Below are positions 6,072-8,863 of a DNA stretch of 8,863 bases, in pieces. Under the pieces are notes generated by a model. The model made no database searches and was not told where the DNA came from. It worked only from the letters and a program-made list of their open reading frames with translations. The translations under genes and the position numbers were made by a program. Position 1 is the first letter of the stretch, and every line of letters begins with the position of its first letter. Source of the stretch: Pseudomonadota bacterium (lineage in GTDB: Bacteria > Pseudomonadota > Alphaproteobacteria > Rhizobiales > Xanthobacteraceae); assembly GCA_023387555.1 (NCBI GenBank), contig JAEWHY010000570.1:1-8863 (forward strand). Reading direction: 5' to 3'.

Positions 6072-7264
6072 TATTCGGCGGCCTGATGGCCCTGCGGCAT
6101 TGGCAGTTCAGGCGTGGCCTCGAGCGACTTCCAGACCTTGGTCGGCCGCCCTTCCTGGATCGCCTCGATCTCACGCAGGAAGATTCGCCGCAGGAACGCG
6201 ACACCCGCGTCGGAGGTCGACAGATTTTCCATCGAGCGGTCGACGATCTGTCCCTGCCCGCACACCGCGACATAGTCCTGCGCGGTGATCAGGCTCATTT
6301 CGGGCATCTGCGAGAGATCGTTACGGCCATGGAACAGCTCTTCCGCATGATGCGCCGGCTCGTAGTTCAAGCCGAACAACTCTTCGAAGTTCTCGGTCGC
6401 CTCGGCCCAGGCCCGATCCACCGAGTAAAGCGTGAAGCGCATGGTGTGGGTGTCGTCGGACGGGGTCGGCCACGCGCCGACATGAATCCACGGATCATTA
6501 GGACGCGGTCCCGGCGCGATGACATGGTTGTTGTTCGGGAACGTCCAGTTGCTGATGCGGACGTTTGTGGGTGAGCGCGTCGCGGTCTGCTGGATGCCGG
6601 CGCTGGTTTCGGCGTAGGCGAGTTCGGGAATCGCGACGCTGACCGCCGTACCGAACTGCTTCACCGCGCCCCACACATGGGCAAAGCTCACGTGAACGGC
6701 GTCCAGCGAATTCTCGACATGCTGGAACCAGTTGCAGTCCCAGGTCTGCTTGTCCGCGATGACGACGCGATCGGGATCTTCGAAGACCGGCTTTTTCGGC
6801 AGATCGAACTCCGGTGCCTCGCCCTTTCCAAGATAGGCAAAGATCAGCCCGGCATATTCGTTGAGCGGATAACCCGGGATCTTAATGGGCTTCAGTCGCG
6901 GCTTGTTCTCGGCGGGAATATCGACGCATCGGCCCGTGCCGTCATAGCGCCAACCATGGTACATGCAGCTGAGCTCATCGCCCTGCACCCAGCCGGTGTG
7001 CAACACCGTGCAGCGATGCGCACAGCGGCCGCCGATCAGAAACGGGCGCCCGCTCTCGCCGCGATAGAGCGTGAGGTCTTCGCCCAGCACCCGGACGGCC
7101 TGCGCCGTCCCAGGCTTGAGATCCTTCGACACCGCGACGGGGTGCCAGAACTGACGCAACAACTGCCCCATCGGCGTGTCAGCGCCGGTCTGCGGCAGCA
7201 ATGCAAACTGATCCACCTTGCGCTGCATCGTCGTATCCATTTGCGTCCCGTTGATTGCCGACAT
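6071..7264 (-). CDS. Rieske non-heme iron oxygenase alpha subunit, phthalate 4,5-dioxygenase-like
   Basis: Predicted terminal oxygenase that hydroxylates, dihydroxylates or O-demethylates an aromatic or related substrate with O2 and electrons from a reductase. Numbering from the ATG at 7262-7264 (397 aa), the Rieske cluster ligands are C81-x-H83 and C100-x2-H103 (CAHRC, CMYHGW). The mononuclear iron site shows D188-x2-H191-x4-H196 (DAVHVSFAH), where D188 is the electron-bridging aspartate. The late TAQD motif (D330), followed by GQGQIVDRSMENL and SDAGV, supplies the probable carboxylate ligand, as in phthalate-type oxygenases. No beta subunit gene is nearby, which fits the alpha-only class served by PDR-type reductases. 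The frame is open to a TTG at 7283-7285; I prefer the ATG at 7264, but the ATG at 7240 is also possible since no start has a strong Shine-Dalgarno. First gene of the operon. Substrate unknown. Confidence 0.93.
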   Translation of the reverse strand: MSAINGTQMDTTMQRKVDQFALLPQTGADTPMGQLLRQFWHPVAVSKDLKPGTAQAVRVLGEDLTLYRGESGRPFLIGGRCAHRCTVLHTGWVQGDELSCMYHGWRYDGTGRCVDIPAENKPRLKPIKIPGYPLNEYAGLIFAYLGKGEAPEFDLPKKPVFEDPDRVVIADKQTWDCNWFQHVENSLDAVHVSFAHVWGAVKQFGTAVSVAIPELAYAETSAGIQQTATRSPTNVRISNWTFPNNNHVIAPGPRPNDPWIHVGAWPTPSDDTHTMRFTLYSVDRAWAEATENFEELFGLNYEPAHHAEELFHGRNDLSQMPEMSLITAQDYVAVCGQGQIVDRSMENLSTSDAGVAFLRRIFLREIEAIQEGRPTKVWKSLEATPELPMPQGHQAAE

Positions 7265-7295
7265 CCGTTCACCGGGACTCGACAAGACCTAGTTC

Positions 7296-7319
7296 GTCCG
7301 CTATACGGACAAATGTCCG
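7296..7319. promoter_or_regulatory. Candidate operator with three GTCCG half-sites for the IclR/PcaU-type regulator
   Basis: GTCCG at 7296-7300, its inverse CGGAC at 7306-7310, and GTCCG again at 7315-7319. The second and third form CGGACA-AA-TGTCCG, a 6-bp inverted repeat; the first and second form a 5-bp inverted repeat with a 5-base spacer. Half-site centres are 10 and 9 bp apart, about one helical turn, so a protein could read them on one DNA face. The known operator of PcaU in Acinetobacter also has three repeats, two forming a palindrome and one extra direct repeat. That the neighbouring regulator binds here is inference. Confidence 0.55.
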
Positions 7320-7381
7320 AATTCGTCTTACTATAAACTGCGCAAGCGGGCCGTCAATGCTCTCTCGAAACTTCTGACCGC

Positions 7382-7385
7382 GGAG
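7382..7385 (+). promoter_or_regulatory. Ribosome binding site before the TTG start of the regulator
   Basis: GGAG ends 7 bases before the TTG at 7393-7395. No in-frame ATG occurs before residue 31, inside the DNA-binding domain, so this site fixes the TTG as start. Confidence 0.6.
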
Positions 7386-7392
7386 ACTCCAC

Positions 7393-8157
7393 TTGCCGAT
7401 TTCCAGCGACGACCCCGACTTCGTGAATGCGCTGGCCCGCGGGCTCGCCGTCATCACGGCGTTCGGGCAGCAATCGGAACAGATGACGCTGACGGAAGTG
7501 GCGGAAAAGCTCGGCCTGTCGCGCGGCACGGCGCGTCGCTTCCTCCTGACTCTGGAAGCGCTCGGCTATCTGCGCTCCGACGGAAAATCATTCCGCCTGA
7601 CGCCGAAGACGCTCGATCTCGGCTATGCGTATCTGAGTTCGCTGCCGCTGTGGAAAACGGCGCAGCCGATCATGCAGGAGGTCGTCAACGAGATCGACGA
7701 ATCCTGCTCGCTGGGCGTCCTGGACGGCCGCGACGTGGTCTACATCGCCCGCGTTCCGCCGAAGCATTCGACCTTCATCCATGTGCCGCCGGGGACGCGC
7801 ATGCCGGCGCATCTCAACGCCATGGGTCAAGTCCTGCTGTCGGGCCTGAGCAGCGCCGATCTCGACCGGTACTTCTCGAGCGCGAAGCTGAACGTCTTTA
7901 CGGAATATACCCTCGTCGAACCGGAAGCGATCCGCAGGAAGATCGAGCGCGTCGCCAAGGACGGCTACGCCATCTCCGACCAGCAGCTCGAGATCGGCAT
8001 GCGCTCGATCGCGGTGCCGATCCGCTCCAACAGCGGACAGATCGAGGCTTCGATCAACGCCACGGCCGGCGGCAACCGGGCCAGCCGCGACGATCTGATC
8101 AACCGCTTTCTGCCGGTGCTGCGACGCGCGGCCTCGCAACTGGCACATGCGTTTTGA
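7393..8157 (+). CDS. IclR-family transcriptional regulator, PcaR/PcaU/PobR type
   Basis: Probable effector-responsive regulator of the divergent oxygenase operon. Of 254 residues, about 8-70 form the winged helix-turn-helix: DPDFVNALARGLAVITAFG leads in, MTLTEVAEKLGLSRGTARR (31-49) is the HTH and LEALGYLRSDGKSFRLT the wing. Residues about 78-250 are the IclR effector-binding domain, with GVLDGRDVVYIARV, LNAMGQVLLSG and GYAISDQQLEIGMRSIAVPI (191-210). The opening SDDPDFVNALARGL and the GYAxxDQxLEIGxRSIAVP block are hallmarks of the protocatechuate/4-hydroxybenzoate regulators PcaR, PcaU and PobR, most of which activate aromatic catabolism genes in response to an aromatic acid or beta-ketoadipate pathway intermediate. 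Start is TTG at 7393 with GGAG 7 bases upstream; the next in-frame ATG (residue 31) would remove the start of the DNA-binding domain. Its effector is unknown, but a substrate or intermediate of the adjacent operon is the natural guess. Confidence 0.92.
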   Translation: MPISSDDPDFVNALARGLAVITAFGQQSEQMTLTEVAEKLGLSRGTARRFLLTLEALGYLRSDGKSFRLTPKTLDLGYAYLSSLPLWKTAQPIMQEVVNEIDESCSLGVLDGRDVVYIARVPPKHSTFIHVPPGTRMPAHLNAMGQVLLSGLSSADLDRYFSSAKLNVFTEYTLVEPEAIRRKIERVAKDGYAISDQQLEIGMRSIAVPIRSNSGQIEASINATAGGNRASRDDLINRFLPVLRRAASQLAHAF

Positions 8158-8175
8158 GGCTGAGGCCTAAGCCGG

Positions 8176-8193
8176 GTCGCTCATTCGTGCGAC
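8176..8193. terminator. Weak inverted repeat between convergent genes
   Basis: GTCGC (8176-8180) and GCGAC (8189-8193) form 5-bp arms around an 8-base loop in the 47-base gap between two convergent genes. There is no T run on either side. It might act as a weak bidirectional terminator, but the evidence is position plus a short stem only. Confidence 0.2.
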
Positions 8194-8204
8194 ACTGACA
8201 GCCT

Positions 8205-8863
8205 TCAGGGATTGCTGTAGGTCACGCCTTCCCGCTTGATGGAAAAGCGCATCAAGTCTTCGGCGATGACCATGGGGCCTTGATAGTTCTTCTTCACACG
8301 TTCGGCGACATCCGCCTCCGTCGGTGCCGGGATTTTTCCGTCAGTGAGCAGAACGATGTGATAGAGCGCCGCGAGTTTCGGCTTCGTCCGCGCAAATACG
8401 GTACCCACCTCTTCAGGCTTGGTGTGGTGATCGATGATGTAACGGAACACTGGCGACTTCGCTAACAGCTCATCCTTCGCCATTGCGGCTTGATGAATAA
8501 GAAGGCCCGCGCCGGTCGCATGCTTGATCAGGTTTTCTGAGAACCTGGTGTCGCCGGAGATCACCACCGAGCGGCCATCGTAGTCCACGCGATATCCGAA
8601 GCACGGCTTGATAAGGTCACCGTGATCCACGGCAAACGCCGTGACCTTTACTCCATTCTGATCGTAGATCACGCCTTCTTCGATTTCCGTCGTCTCGACG
8701 CTCACGGACTCTCGGGCCAGTTTCTGATCGGCGATGCGCGTCTCGATGTCCCAATCGTAGGCCTTCTCAAGCCCCGTCATCATCGCCTTGGTGCCCTTTG
8801 GTCCCCACACGCGCATTGGCGACTTGCGCAGGCCAAACGGTGAAGGAAGCCACCCGGTGAGCC
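8205..8863 (-). CDS. MBL-fold metallo-hydrolase, C-terminal part (5' end outside window)
   Basis: C-terminal about 219 residues of a metallo-beta-lactamase-fold hydrolase in the RNase Z/arylsulfatase-like group. The frame stays open through the right edge: before the internal Met (8814-8816) it encodes LTGWLPSPFGLRKSP, then MRVWGPKGT, typical of mid-domain sequence after the HxHxDH metal motif, which must lie beyond base 8863. Visible parts include AVDHG (His of the mid region), SGDT (about 87-90 counted from that Met; the Asp bridges two metals), DHHTKPEEVG (129-138) and LYHIV with the late metal-binding His. The Met at 8816 is therefore not the start. Substrate is not predictable: known relatives include tRNA 3' processing nucleases, phosphodiesterases and arylsulfatases. 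A signal peptide cannot be judged. It converges on the regulator gene and is probably not part of the catabolic operon. Confidence 0.85.
   Translation of the reverse strand, partial: LTGWLPSPFGLRKSPMRVWGPKGTKAMMTGLEKAYDWDIETRIADQKLARESVSVETTEIEEGVIYDQNGVKVTAFAVDHGDLIKPCFGYRVDYDGRSVVISGDTRFSENLIKHATGAGLLIHQAAMAKDELLAKSPVFRYIIDHHTKPEEVGTVFARTKPKLAALYHIVLLTDGKIPAPTEADVAERVKKNYQGPMVIAEDLMRFSIKREGVTYSNP

Larger units (their letters stand above)
7265..7392. promoter_or_regulatory. Divergent promoter region between oxygenase operon and regulator
   Basis: The 128-base gap between two divergent genes must hold both promoters. On the plus strand TATAAA (7332-7337) is the best -10 candidate for the regulator gene, with only a poor -35 overlapping the inverted repeats. 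On the minus strand TATAGC (7305-7300) is a possible -10 for the operon with a weak AAGACG about 18 bases upstream. Weak -35 boxes would fit promoters that need an activator, but neither start site is proven. Confidence 0.5.

Noticed and set aside
5312..6574. Long plus-strand open frame of 420 codons
   Set aside because: It lies antisense across the ThDP enzyme gene, a spacer and part of the oxygenase gene, both of which carry intact family motifs. Its translation is rich in Arg and His and shows no domain; a typical antisense frame in G+C-rich DNA.
7588..8148. Minus-strand open frame of 186 codons opposite the regulator
   Set aside because: Fully antisense to a clear IclR-family gene; Arg/His/Asp-rich shadow translation.
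8161..8200. Strong bidirectional terminator between the convergent genes
   Set aside because: The near-palindrome GGCTGAGGCCTAAGCC at its left edge has no room for a loop, and the GTCGC/GCGAC stem is only 5 bp without T runs, so it is listed only as a weak candidate.

Overview
The window is G+C-rich DNA packed with genes in short, often overlapping reading frames. The order RNase D - lptC - lptA is typical of Alphaproteobacteria, in particular Hyphomicrobiales (Rhizobiales) such as the Bradyrhizobium/Rhodopseudomonas group. The periplasmic Bug-type binding protein and the Rieske oxygenase operon fit a metabolically versatile soil or water bacterium. The taxonomic guess rests on gene order and protein style only.

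Region 1 (1-2134, all minus strand) is a housekeeping block: a short single-domain ribonuclease D, then lptC and lptA, which overlap by 4 bases (ATGA). LptC and LptA form the periplasmic part of the lipopolysaccharide export bridge. The next gene, usually lptB, would lie to the left of base 1 and is not seen. A stem-loop at 2291-2316 separates this block from the next one.

Region 2 (2347-7264, minus strand) is a four-gene accessory operon. In order of transcription it encodes a Rieske non-heme iron oxygenase alpha subunit (phthalate 4,5-dioxygenase style), a thiamine-diphosphate enzyme of the acetolactate synthase/benzoylformate decarboxylase superfamily, a phthalate-dioxygenase-reductase type FMN/[2Fe-2S] reductase, and a Bug/TctC periplasmic solute-binding protein. 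Oxygenase and reductase together make a plausible two-component hydroxylating or demethylating enzyme. The binding protein may capture the carboxylated substrate, and the ThDP enzyme may break or make a C-C bond on the substrate or product. No ring-cleavage enzyme, dehydrogenase, oxygenase beta subunit or TctA/TctB membrane protein is in the window, so the substrate cannot be named.

Region 3 (7265-8157) is the control unit. An IclR-family regulator of the PcaR/PcaU/PobR type is transcribed divergently from the operon. The shared 128-base intergenic region holds three GTCCG half-sites in alternating orientation, spaced 9-10 bp apart, which make a good candidate operator.

Region 4 (8205-8863) is the C-terminal part of a metallo-beta-lactamase-fold hydrolase on the minus strand. 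It converges on the regulator and runs off the right edge.

The most interesting content is the operon as a whole: a ThDP enzyme placed between an oxygenase and its reductase, under a PcaU-like regulator. I saw no CRISPR array, insertion sequence, tRNA or rRNA.
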